Below are positions 9,591 to 16,661 of a DNA stretch of 16,661 nucleotides, piece after piece (the first letter of the stretch is position 1; every line of letters begins with the position of its first letter). The notes beneath the pieces are model-generated. The model saw nothing but the letters and a program-made list of their open reading frames with translations. It ran no database searches and was not told where the DNA came from. The DNA lies in the NCBI GenBank assembly GCA_028565635.1, contig JAOXYB010023169.1, positions 1 through 16,661 on the forward strand. Direction: 5' to 3'. The position numbers and the translations under genes are program-made. Source of the stretch: Phoronis ovalis (taxonomy: Eukaryota > Phoronida > Phoronidae).

Positions 9591-10431
9591 TCAAGAAGTA
9601 TTCTGTGCTGTTAGCTCTTCCATTTTATTACCCTTAATGTCCAAAACTTCCTTCATAAGTGGTTGAATACCTTGCGGGTTAACTTTCAGTAAAACTTGCG
9701 AATGTTCCTCATTCAAATTTCTTATATCTGTGAGTTTCATCAAAAGTTTCGGATACAGTGATCGCGCTTCGTGGTACGGTAATTTCGACTCCAGATACCT
9801 TTTAAGTAGCATGGAGAACTTTTCTTGTTCTTGCCAAACAATATCTTTATATTCCAAATTTGGTCGATCCGGAGAAAATAAACTTATCATAAGTAACAAA
9901 ATTAATGTTGTTTCGTCCGCATTCAAATCCACCGCCAAATGTCGGACAAATTTCATATGTTCATCGAAAAGTCCCACTCTGCATAACTCCTCTGCGGACA
10001 TAGCGGATGTGTTCGGATTATCCATGGCATCTAAGAACGCCTGTTTCTCCTTATTATAAGAAAGCACAGAACGGATAATTAATAGTTCAATACTGCCACC
10101 TTTTAACAAACTCATCTGAACGGGCTGCGGTAGCTGCTTAAATGCCCGCATCTTTTTGGCCATGTCAATAACTCGACGTACACTGACTTCTGCAACATTT
10201 ACAACATCCTGATAATCAGTCTTAGTAGTATCACGTGCCTGTATTGAACCTACACATATTTCTAACGAGCTGTGATACGCTGACTGGATTTCATCGATCA
10301 TCATTATTTCATCCATGGTCAGGGCCTTGGTAGGCGACATTGGTGAATCTGTGCTGGATACTGAAGAATTATAGTCTCCATTTTCTGACTTGACACTCAC
10401 ACCGCCTGTTTTTTCTATTTCTCTGGATCTT
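9591..10431 (-). CDS. NR1J receptor coding exon 3: hinge and entire ligand-binding domain
   Basis: The acceptor is GCTTACAG/AAG, whose first base completes Arg109. The exon is 841 nt and holds the whole LBD without an intron. The hinge has two Ser-Pro sites (TDSPMSPTK) that could be phosphorylated. The LBD begins about LTMDEIMMIDEIQ, and AF-2 lies at residues 366-372. The protein continues with KGNKMEELTAQNTS after AF-2, a longer tail than in vertebrate VDR. The stop is TGA at 9593-9591. Confidence 0.95.
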
Positions 10432-13400
10432 CTGTAAGCAAAATGAAAATGGAAATCTATTTTATCAAAATTACATTTAGAACAGTGTATGTGCGTAATG
10501 TAATAGATATGCATGGTGCTTATTGTGAATATTCAGTATAACATGCAAAATGCATAGATCAGGTGCATTCACATGCGTACAAGTCGCATACTATTCCAAC
10601 ATCTTTTGTGATGTTTTCAACACAACAGTATGTTGAATCATGTCATAAAGCATACTTCTGTTATAAACTGTCACTGCCCTCATTTCATGAACACAAGATC
10701 AAGCATGGATGATATAACCTCTCTTTCAAAGTCTACTTCTAGTTATACTAATTTGCCAGTTGTACATGGTGAGACTGGAAAAGGTTACTAACTGTAAACT
10801 GTTACCTATTTTCTTCAATTTTTTGTCGTTTCTTTTGTCGCTCCTCCTCTGTAAGTATATATTCTTTTCGCATACCAATCTCAAAACATTTCTTTAGTCG
10901 ACACCTCTTGCAAAATCGGCGATTTGATACATCCATTTTGCATTTTTCTTCATAAGGACACTTGAAGTATTCCTATAAAAAACAGACAATTTCATTGAAT
11001 TAAATTACAAATGACGCAAATACATCTTTTACATAAGATTCTTTTACAGTTGAAGTAGAAATGCAATTTAATATAATCAACCACAAGAGAGACTGAGCTT
11101 CCCCCCACATCCACCACCATCACCAGAGGCATCCAATGCTAAAAGTGAGTAGCCATACATAGCCTAATTTTTTTGTTGTTTCATAGCTGATTAAATTAAT
11201 CTTTATTTCCTTAAGGTAACTGTTTCCCAACTTTTTATTATTTAATCATTTAGAAAAAAGATGAAATAAAAAATGGCCATTTCAATAGATTGTGTCAAAA
11301 TCACCAGAAGTACACGAGGCACATTCTTACATCGGTCTTGAACAGAATTTATTCATTCTATAAAATGCATCATTATGACATATTAGCATGCAGTACAGTG
11401 AAGTCTGATAACAGGTGCAATGCTACATGTACATGAACTTTTGGATGGCATAAAAAACACATGAGCATTTTATAGCATGCATTACAGATAATCATCCCAG
11501 CAGAAACCACTAGTGAGCTAGACACAACAACAACGGTTTCTCAAGAGCTTGATAAGATGTAATCAGACCTGACTAAGGTTCAAATTTGTTTTTTTTTAAA
11601 TCCCTTGAATAAATTATAACATTTCATTAAAATCTGTGGCTAACTTTACAATATTTCTGACAACGGGCCCCTGGTGTCCAAGTATAAACTTGCAGAATTG
11701 GATTTGGATCAGGAGTATACAATTTAAACCCTCACATTTTCCTTAGAAAGGTCACAAATTAGCGTTACAGAAATAATTCGTAATCAGCTGGTGGCGGAAC
11801 TATTGGGAAATGAAATCTTGGCAAGCTTTTTAGAATTGTGCACAGCACCGCATGGTACAACACAGTTTAATGACTGCTTATTAAAAATGTATAATTTGGT
11901 ATCATCTAATCACAGTTTTTTTATTAAGGTCACATCATTAAAGATATGATGACAAGATAATATATGTTATAGTGGAATAAAGAAATTAACCCCCTATCAT
12001 GCAAGAATTAACCCCCTATCATGCAAGCTGGACTAGGGGATTTAGTATCACCGGACTAATGTCACAGTTTTTACTCTGCAATGTATTTATGGTTTCAAAA
12101 ATCTTGAAAAGCTATGTGATTTTGAAATTAAAACACATAACGATAAACTGTATTGAAAGATATCAGTTTCGTACGATGGACCACTGTTGTATAAAACACT
12201 GTTACCCATGTAAAGGATATAGCACTAATCTAGAAATACATGTAGATACTCATTAAGGCTAATGACATTTATTAACTATTATTTACCTTACTCATGTGTA
12301 AAATGAAATGAAATTGCATACTGAACTATTTTTTTCCCGTTAATGCAGATGAGAGACATTGTTTGACAGGTATTCAATTGAATCTCCTGTGATTATCAAA
12401 AAGACGTAAAACACATTCAGCATAGATTCTTTCAAAAAGTAACCCAGGGCTTTCAAAAACTATATTATTAACTATCAGCCGGGGTTTTACTACCTAGCTA
12501 CCTATCATAAATGAAGTATTCTTCTTTTTGCCCCAGGTATTCAATAAGTTACACTTTGAAATAACAGTAATGAATACAGATCTGTCTCATAAAATTATTT
12601 TTTATTTACAATACAAAGTTCTGAAAAAAGTTATTGCATGTACATATATCCTTAAGCAAATTAATTTGAGCTACAGTCGTGCTACAGTTCTACGTATATG
12701 CAAAAATACTAAAACGCTTTATTTATAACTACTATTTTATACTTTAAGCCAAAGCTTCCTGAACATAATTTTTGGTTTAAGATGCAAATAAGGTTTTAGA
12801 TATAAAAAACAGTTCAAACTGAACATTGACAAAACAATGTACTTCTTTGAAACTGAAAGCATTAATAAGGCAACAACTTCCGGGGAAATAGCTGTTGTTC
12901 AAAGATAGCTTTATTTAATATCATTCAACTGAATCAAAACTACATTAATTATAGGTGTTAATATCATGTAGACAGTAATGACAGGATTACACCTTGAGGT
13001 AATGTAATAAAAGCCCCTGATCAGGTCACACTGAGGTCGGTTCAAAAAAGTGCAATTTGCATTTTTATTTTTATATGCGAGTACCGAATTGAGGCAGGTA
13101 CTTCCCTTGTTTTTCGTTACAATCATGATTTATTGTTAGATTTTACATGTGTCTTGGTGCAAAAACGTAATAAAAAAATCACGCTATGCCCAGGACTTAT
13201 GGCAATTTTAGTGCATTATTGTAAAAGATGAAGACAGTTTACTAAGAACAACTGAAGGTATTCTGGAAACTCTATAGTTTGCAAACATGGATGTCAGCTG
13301 CCAAGAGGGTCTGAAGAACAACCAATGACAGTGGCTGATCCATGATTTGCTGACCTATTGATCTGTATTGATAAGTTTTTTAAGTTTCATAGGGCATAAA

Positions 13401-13632
13401 ATTTGGATCTCAATTGCTTTTATTTAATATGTTTATTTAAAATATTATCAAAAAATCTGAATGAAATGCTTACCAGTCCCTTAGGGGCATTCCTTCTGAA
13501 GAAGGCTTTGCATGATTCACACGAGATGGCATCGAAGTTATATCCCAGAGCACGGTCGCCACATACTCCACAGTATTTATCTTCCTTTGATTTCCCCCGA
13601 GCCCTCATCATGGGCTCGGGTTCCTGTTCCAT
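9591..13632 (-). CDS. NR1J-type nuclear hormone receptor (HR96/DAF-12/NHR-8 group), 388 aa, three coding exons
   Basis: The coding segments on the - strand are 13632-13474, 10972-10806 and 10431-9591, together 389 codons including the stop, in frame with GT-AG introns. Residues 21-41 and 58-82 carry the eight zinc-ligand cysteines (C21, C24, C38, C41; C58, C64, C74, C77). The P-box CESCKA is diagnostic of NR1J receptors, as in Drosophila HR96 and C. elegans DAF-12. Residues about 110-146 are a short Ser-rich hinge. Residues about 147-388 are an alpha-helical ligand-binding domain with the helix 3-5 signature (AFKQLP then QMSLLKGG), a helix 3 lysine pair and a C-terminal AF-2 core PLMKEVL whose Glu370 would form the charge clamp. 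Family knowledge: these nuclear, ligand-dependent transcription factors sense sterols, bile-acid-like lipids or xenobiotics. The hinge is much shorter than in Drosophila HR96. A lophotrochozoan NR1J is the best placement; the exact ligand cannot be told. Confidence 0.94.
10432..10805 (-). other. NR1J receptor intron 2
   Basis: A 374-nt GT-AG intron that separates finger 2 from the LBD exon. The LBD reading frame happens to extend about 27 codons back into it. That extension is not receptor-like, and the frame of exon 2 requires the splice. Nothing else was seen. Confidence 0.9.
10806..10972 (-). CDS. NR1J receptor coding exon 2: zinc finger 2 and C-terminal extension
   Basis: The acceptor is TTTTTTATAG/GAA and the donor is AATAG/GTAACA (phase 2). 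It encodes EYFKCPYEEKCKMDVSNRRF, then CKRCRLKKCFEIGM and a charged EEERQKKRQKIEENR stretch. That basic stretch probably contributes the nuclear localisation signal and the minor-groove-contacting extension. The intron between the two fingers is a common position in nuclear receptor genes. Confidence 0.95.
11641..11675. repeat. Second copy of the MITE terminal arm
   Basis: This 35-nt stretch equals 2519-2553 except at three positions, all transitions. It starts with TAACTTTACAATATTTC and continues to the shared GGGCCYCTGGT end. Similarity stops abruptly on both sides. No convincing opposite arm was found within about 600 nt, so this may be a truncated or much-diverged element. Confidence 0.65.
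11984..12027. repeat. Exact 2 x 22-bp tandem duplication
   Basis: Positions 11984-12005 and 12006-12027 are identical and contain the phrase AACCCCCTATCATGCAAG. No further copies flank it. It appears to be a recent slippage or duplication event within receptor intron 1. Confidence 0.95.
13023..13054. promoter_or_regulatory. Cluster of four same-orientation nuclear-receptor half-site hexamers
   Basis: Within 32 bp lie AGGTCA (13023-13028), AGGTCG (13034-13039, a DR5 arrangement with the first), GGTTCA (13039-13044) and AGTGCA (13049-13054, DR4-spaced after GGTTCA). AGTGCA is the half-site type reported for DAF-12, a relative with the same P-box. Function is inferred only from sequence, and half-sites of this size also occur by chance. 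Confidence 0.35.
13474..13632 (-). CDS. NR1J receptor coding exon 1: N-terminus and zinc finger 1
   Basis: The exon opens at acceptor TATTTTTTAG/GTCTTC (first base 13667). The chosen ATG at 13632 has A at -3 and G at +4, and gives MEQEPEPMMRARGKSKEDKY just before the first finger. The finger reads CGVCGDRALGYNFDAISC then ESCKAFFRRNAPKGL. The donor is CTG/GTAAGC (phase 0). HR96 also begins with only a few residues before the DNA-binding domain, which supports this start. The frame is open upstream of the ATG through to the acceptor, so an upstream in-frame coding exon cannot be excluded. Confidence 0.9.
13596..13620 (-). promoter_or_regulatory. Strong hairpin just downstream of the receptor start codon
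   Basis: On the mRNA strand CCCGAGCCC, a 7-nt loop ATGATGA, and GGGCTCGGG form a perfect 9-bp stem with mostly G-C pairs. The stem begins 13 nt from the A of the start codon. Stem-loops about 14 nt downstream of an AUG are known to promote initiation at that AUG by pausing the scanning ribosome. The loop holds the codons for Met8 and Met9. Confidence 0.5.
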
Positions 13633-13667
13633 CTTCAGGAACACCGACTCCCACAATGCATGAAGAC
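13633..13667 (-). other. 5' UTR part of receptor exon 1
   Basis: This is the 35-nt leader between the acceptor and the chosen start codon. Because it begins at a 3' splice site, at least one non-coding 5' exon must lie further upstream (higher coordinates), perhaps beyond the window. Confidence 0.6.
13635..13661 (-). promoter_or_regulatory. Nine-codon uORF ending 2 nt before the receptor start
   Basis: In the same exon an out-of-frame ATG opens MHCGSRCS and stops at TGA, two bases before the main ATG. Its context is weak (T at -3, C at +4), whereas the main ATG is strong, so most ribosomes should scan past it. It exists only if transcripts include this exon from the acceptor at 13667. Confidence 0.45.
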
Positions 13668-13711
13668 CTAAAAAATAGTAAAAAGTAAAATATAATAACA
13701 CATCTTTAAAT

Positions 13712-13903
13712 TTACATTACAATATATGAACCCATCTCCAGAAGCATGTTATACTGTGGCACTACATTGTTCATTTTTTGCAGGCGTTCCTTGTATGCAA
13801 TGATCATCCCCTTAGAGTAAGAACAGAGCTCTCTAACTCTCAGACCTGGACAAATCTTCTTTTCCACCATTGACACATATGGACAAACAAAGCTGTCTCT
13901 CAT
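13712..13903 (-). other. Unassigned 63-codon ORF upstream of the receptor
   Basis: I do not recognise this reading frame. It starts MRDSFVCPYVSMVEKKICPG, contains the charged stretch YKERLQKMNNVVPQYNMLLE and stops at TAA. Codon use and composition look more protein-like than the other short frames in the window. It sits 45 nt upstream of receptor exon 1 on the same strand. No splice donor after it gives a good in-frame join to that exon: the only phase-compatible GT (GGGTTCAT) is poor and would leave a very short intron. It may be a remnant of another gene or transposon. Confidence 0.25.
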
Positions 13904-14039
13904 TATATTTATCTAAGTGCCTAGATTTTACCCTTTCCATTTCAATTAACATAAAATCAGTTATAGTTGTTTAATGTGAAATAATAACCAAGCCTTGTTC
14001 CAGTACATAAGGATGGGAAATCTGATGCCATCCATTGCC

Positions 14040-14054
14040 GGGGGGGGGGGGGGG
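14040..14054. repeat. G15 homopolymer
   Basis: Fifteen consecutive G residues stand in AT-rich surroundings. The length is prone to slippage and to assembly error, and could fold as a G-quadruplex or resist polymerases. Confidence 0.95.
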
Positions 14055-15250
14055 ACTTCCTACAGCGTATAAATGATCCAGGTATAGCGTGTAGCTCAGG
14101 AGTAAAATAAGGAGTATTCCAACCAAAGCCTAATGCCCAAAAAGGTTTATTAGTATTTTATTTTACTACAGTTTGCATCAAAATGCAAGTTGTCTTTTGA
14201 TAAGTAGTGACACCTTTATAAATTAATTTAGGATACAAATGGACTGGTAACATGAAAGATTGTTCTAAATCTAGTAAACCTGGATAATTCTGAACTACCT
14301 TACATTACCTATCTGCCAATTCAGGAAGGAATATGCAACTTCTCAATAAGTCTACACAAGAAAAAAAAATCACACTACCTATTGATGGAGGCCTACAACA
14401 TGCTAACCTTATAGAAGTGTGATCATTAGTGTACTATCAATTTCATTTAAATTATTATACAAGAATGCTTTTATGATCAGGAATACACACAATGACCTTC
14501 ATGGAGCTGCTAATAAATGTCAACAACATTATTCTGAAATGTCCTTAGTACTTTATTAGATATTGAAGACATAGCTAAATCTTGAATTATCCAAAATCTC
14601 AAACTGTCAAATAATGCAAATTATGTAAAACTACCTATGACTTTGATGCAGTGCATATTTATCTACACACATTTACCATAAAAATGCATAATGCACTTTT
14701 AATATGTAGAAGTCAAACATTTACATTGTAGGAATTGCAAACATCAAATCTGATATTGATAGCCATGCATTAAATATATTGACACATATACTTCAAAACT
14801 TATCTTTTTGCATTGATAAAAAGATCTGGGTCTATCAAAATAACATATCACAATGCTGCTATCATGGCAAAGTAAAAACAATCTGTTATGTAGACACAGA
14901 TTCCAATGTGCCAGTGTATTTATCTTTTGCTTTGTGATTTAGAACAGTATTTAGAATAGCCAGATTATAATATTCAAGTTAAAAATATATCCACCTGCTA
15001 GCATTATTTCTAAAAGCAAAGGCTGTAGTATTTCTGTATACTTCCAAATACAAAAATAACCTTGGTTTATATTACTTGCAAAAGAGAGGGAGTCTCATAT
15101 ACCAGTTCCCCTATACTTCATGGAACTTGATTTCTAAATATCTATTTTCAACATCCCTTGTTCTATGCCTTTGCTATGTTACGCCATAGGGAAAATTCAA
15201 TTTCAACCATAGTGAAACGATTGCAACCCTTCAAGTGCATGGAACTACTG

Positions 15251-15374
15251 TCAGCCACTCCCTAACAGAATTTATCTTAGACATTAAGAAAGATATTATC
15301 AGCCACTCCCAGGCAACATTAATACAACTTCAGACATGTGGCAAAAATATTATCAACCACTCCTCGCTTAGGGA
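15251..15374. repeat. Three degenerate repeats of about 50 nt headed by TCAGCCACTCCC
   Basis: The phrase TCAGCCACTCCC occurs at 15251 and 15299 and, as TCAACCACTCCT, at 15353, giving spacings of 48 and 54 nt. Units two and three are both preceded by ATATTA. The sequences between the heads are only loosely alike. Confidence 0.5.
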
Positions 15375-15661
15375 AGCCATGAATGCACACCTGTAAATGA
15401 CAAGACAAACTGATTTCTACTTAAACATATAGCATGTATTTATTCTATCATTCCCATTGGCATCCTGGAGCCCATGAAACCGATATTACAGTGGACCAGC
15501 ATTTTCCTACCTGTCTACTTCACAATTTCAATAGAATCAATACATACTTGTATATTGCTGAGTAAACATTAGAATAGTTCACAATTGAAAGTATTGGTTA
15601 TGAAATCTTGCTGAGAATTGTACAAACAGCAAGTTTGAATTCCAGTTAAATACACTGCCTG

Positions 15662-15750
15662 ATTAGCAGCTTGGATGTGTATTACAATGCAGGCATGTCT
15701 ACACTGAGAGCCACATTAGCAGTTTAGATGTGTAATACATACAATGCATT
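15662..15750. repeat. Degenerate 53-nt direct repeat
   Basis: ATTAGCAGCTTGGATGTGTA at 15662 is echoed by ATTAGCAGTTTAGATGTGTA at 15715, and both are followed shortly by ACAATGCA. The period is close to that of the repeats at 15251-15374, though no clear sequence link between the two is visible. Confidence 0.55.
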
Positions 15751-15888
15751 TATTAGTCAATTGTGTAGCAGGACAAATTCAATTGAATTAGCTTCCAATT
15801 TTCTGAGTACAGAACAGCATAGTTACAAGGAGTAGAACAGACACAACTACCATAAATGCTGTCATCAAATCCTAAAAACTGGAAGTAC

Positions 15889-15990
15889 AAAAAAAGCTGG
15901 CAGCCCGAGGAAAGCGTAGAGAAAGTTTCTGCTACACCTGCCTACCCTTCCACTCTAGGAGGGTGTAACCCATAAAAAAAACAAAAAAAC
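15889..15990 (+). mobile_element. Candidate short retroposon (SINE-like) with A-rich tail
   Basis: A GC-richer body (about 15896-15971, from GCTGGCAGCCCGAGG to GGGTGTAACCC) stands out in AT-rich sequence. It is followed at once by an A-rich tail (15972-15990). The hexamer AAGTAC occurs directly before (15883-15888) and directly after (15991-15996), as expected of a target-site duplication. No tRNA A or B box was recognised, so the source RNA is unknown. A processed-RNA insertion or a LINE 3' fragment are alternatives. Confidence 0.45.
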
Positions 15991-16592
15991 AAGTACCAAA
16001 TTATATATTTACATGGCATCATAGAATTGGCAGAGACACATATCTACTAGGAATTGATTAAAATAAGATTGAATTGCAGACAAGAACCTGCAATGTCTGT
16101 AAATATTGTAGTGGCAATTTCTACAAATATATGTAATATAATCACATTCATTTTACACCTACACAGAAGACATAATATAATCTACCTCACATATTGTTAC
16201 ATATACTTTTATAATTTAAACCTAAATAGCAGTACCATTAAATTAATTGATATCAGAAATCATTTATGATCAATTCTTTTCTTAGTAAGTGACTTTCCAT
16301 TCTGTTTAAAATGAAAGTAAACAAGAAAAAAAAAACGAAAAATGAAAATTTCGAAAATATTATTCTCAAAGTTAGACGATTTTCACTAATTTTCTTAATT
16401 TCCAAGTTTTAACATAATGTTTTCTGCAGATTATTATTATTGTAATATCATTTACTGTAAAATATCATAAGCTCTGGTTGTGTAATATTACACATATGAG
16501 CAGAAAAAATCATGTGTCCCGAAAAGGAGTCAATATACGCTTTAGTTAATGTATGCTATTTTGGTATATATGCAGAAACACCCTTTGGGTGT

Positions 16593-16646
16593 ACATTTGA
16601 TACTGGGTGAACATTTGATACTGGGTTAATATTTGATACTAGGTAA
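16593..16646. repeat. Tandem array, three 18-bp units
   Basis: Units at 16593-16610, 16611-16628 and 16629-16646 share the core ATTTGATACTGGGT with one to four differences. A partial unit precedes them within a small hairpin (ACACCC TTT GGGTGT, 16578-16592). The array may continue past the window end. In-frame stops rule out a coding repeat. Confidence 0.85.
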
Positions 16647-16661
16647 AAGGTAATGGTGTAA

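Larger units (their letters stand above)
10973..13473 (-). other. NR1J receptor intron 1
   Basis: A 2.5-kb GT-AG intron that splits the two zinc fingers. It contains a second copy of the MITE arm (11641-11675), an exact 22-bp tandem duplication (11984-12027) and a cluster of nuclear-receptor half-site hexamers (13023-13054). Single AGGTCA or TGACCT hexamers also occur at 11749, 11927 and 13351. The remaining open frames on either strand are short and show no domain. Confidence 0.9.
13668..16661. other. 5' flank or first intron of the NR1J receptor; repeats, no confirmed gene
   Basis: This 3-kb AT-rich region should contain the receptor promoter or part of a 5' intron, but no promoter or first exon can be pinned down. 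Visible features are the ORF at 13712-13903, a 15-G run, two degenerate repeats of about 50 nt, a retroposon-like insertion and a short tandem array at the window end. Long open frames are absent. Confidence 0.65.

Noticed and set aside
9730-10059. 109-codon open frame on the + strand
   Set aside because: It lies exactly antisense to the receptor LBD exon, whose - strand reading is unambiguous. It has no domain of its own.
11999-12728. Open frames of 85 and 66 codons inside receptor intron 1 (+ strand)
   Set aside because: They are AT-driven frames without recognisable motifs, and one begins inside the 22-bp tandem duplication.
9591-13632. Assignment of the receptor to NR1I (VDR/PXR/CAR) or NR1H
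   Set aside because: The P-box here is ESCKA, whereas those groups have EGCKG-type P-boxes. ESCKA is typical of NR1J.
13668-13903. The 63-codon ORF as the upstream coding exon of the receptor
   Set aside because: The only phase-compatible donor (GGGTTCAT) is poor and the intron would be only about 64 nt. The receptor already has a well-placed start in exon 1.
16054-16269. 71-codon open frame near the window end
   Set aside because: It is Ile/Asn/Tyr-rich, as expected from translated AT-rich DNA, with no domain or splice context.
16480-16493. Palindrome GTGTAATATTACAC containing TAATATTAC, the nonanucleotide of rolling-circle Rep origins
   Set aside because: It has no stem-loop with a distinct loop, no Rep gene and no iterons. 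In AT-rich DNA a 9-mer like this is expected by chance.
1-16661. CRISPR arrays, tRNA/rRNA genes, operon-type signals
   Set aside because: Both strands were scanned. There are no regularly spaced identical repeats, tRNA-like folds or bacterial gene organisation, and spliced genes show a eukaryotic nuclear genome.

Overview
The window is eukaryotic and almost certainly from an invertebrate animal. It is clearly AT-rich and carries two intron-bearing genes that converge tail to tail. The best guess is a mollusc or another lophotrochozoan. This rests on a compact NR1J-type nuclear receptor with a short hinge and on a vertebrate-like WDR11. It is an inference, because no species-diagnostic sequence was identified. 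Nothing bacterial, no CRISPR array, and no tRNA or rRNA gene was seen.

Layout. Positions 1-530 are the end of an intron. Positions 531-5849 on the + strand hold the last nine coding exons of WDR11 (491 codons plus stop). All internal junctions are GT-AG and in frame, and the beta-propeller part lies upstream of the window. Its introns hold a foldback/MITE-like element (2347-2551), a degenerate minisatellite (4082-4320) and an exact 20-bp tandem duplication that copies a 5' splice site (4671-4710). Positions 5850-9590 are the shared 3' side of both genes, with several poly(A) signal candidates and no credible gene. Positions 9591-13632 on the - strand hold a complete nuclear receptor of 388 aa in three coding exons: zinc finger 1, zinc finger 2 plus the start of the hinge, and the whole ligand-binding domain. 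Its P-box (CESCKA) places it in NR1J, the HR96/DAF-12/NHR-8 group. Positions 13668-16661 are the 5' flank or first intron of the receptor gene. They hold repeats, a 15-G run, a short retroposon-like insertion with an A-rich tail and flanking direct repeat, and one unassigned 63-codon ORF.

The two genes have no evident functional link. WDR11 acts in trans-Golgi vesicle tethering and ciliary/Hedgehog biology, and NR1J receptors are lipid and xenobiotic sensors. They share a locus and compete for 3' flanking space. The most interesting signals are an inserted, probably disordered stretch in WDR11 with a perfect clathrin-box match; a receptor start codon flanked by a tiny uORF and a strong downstream hairpin; a cluster of receptor half-sites in the receptor's own intron; and two candidate mobile elements. 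I did not find a convincing wholly new system.
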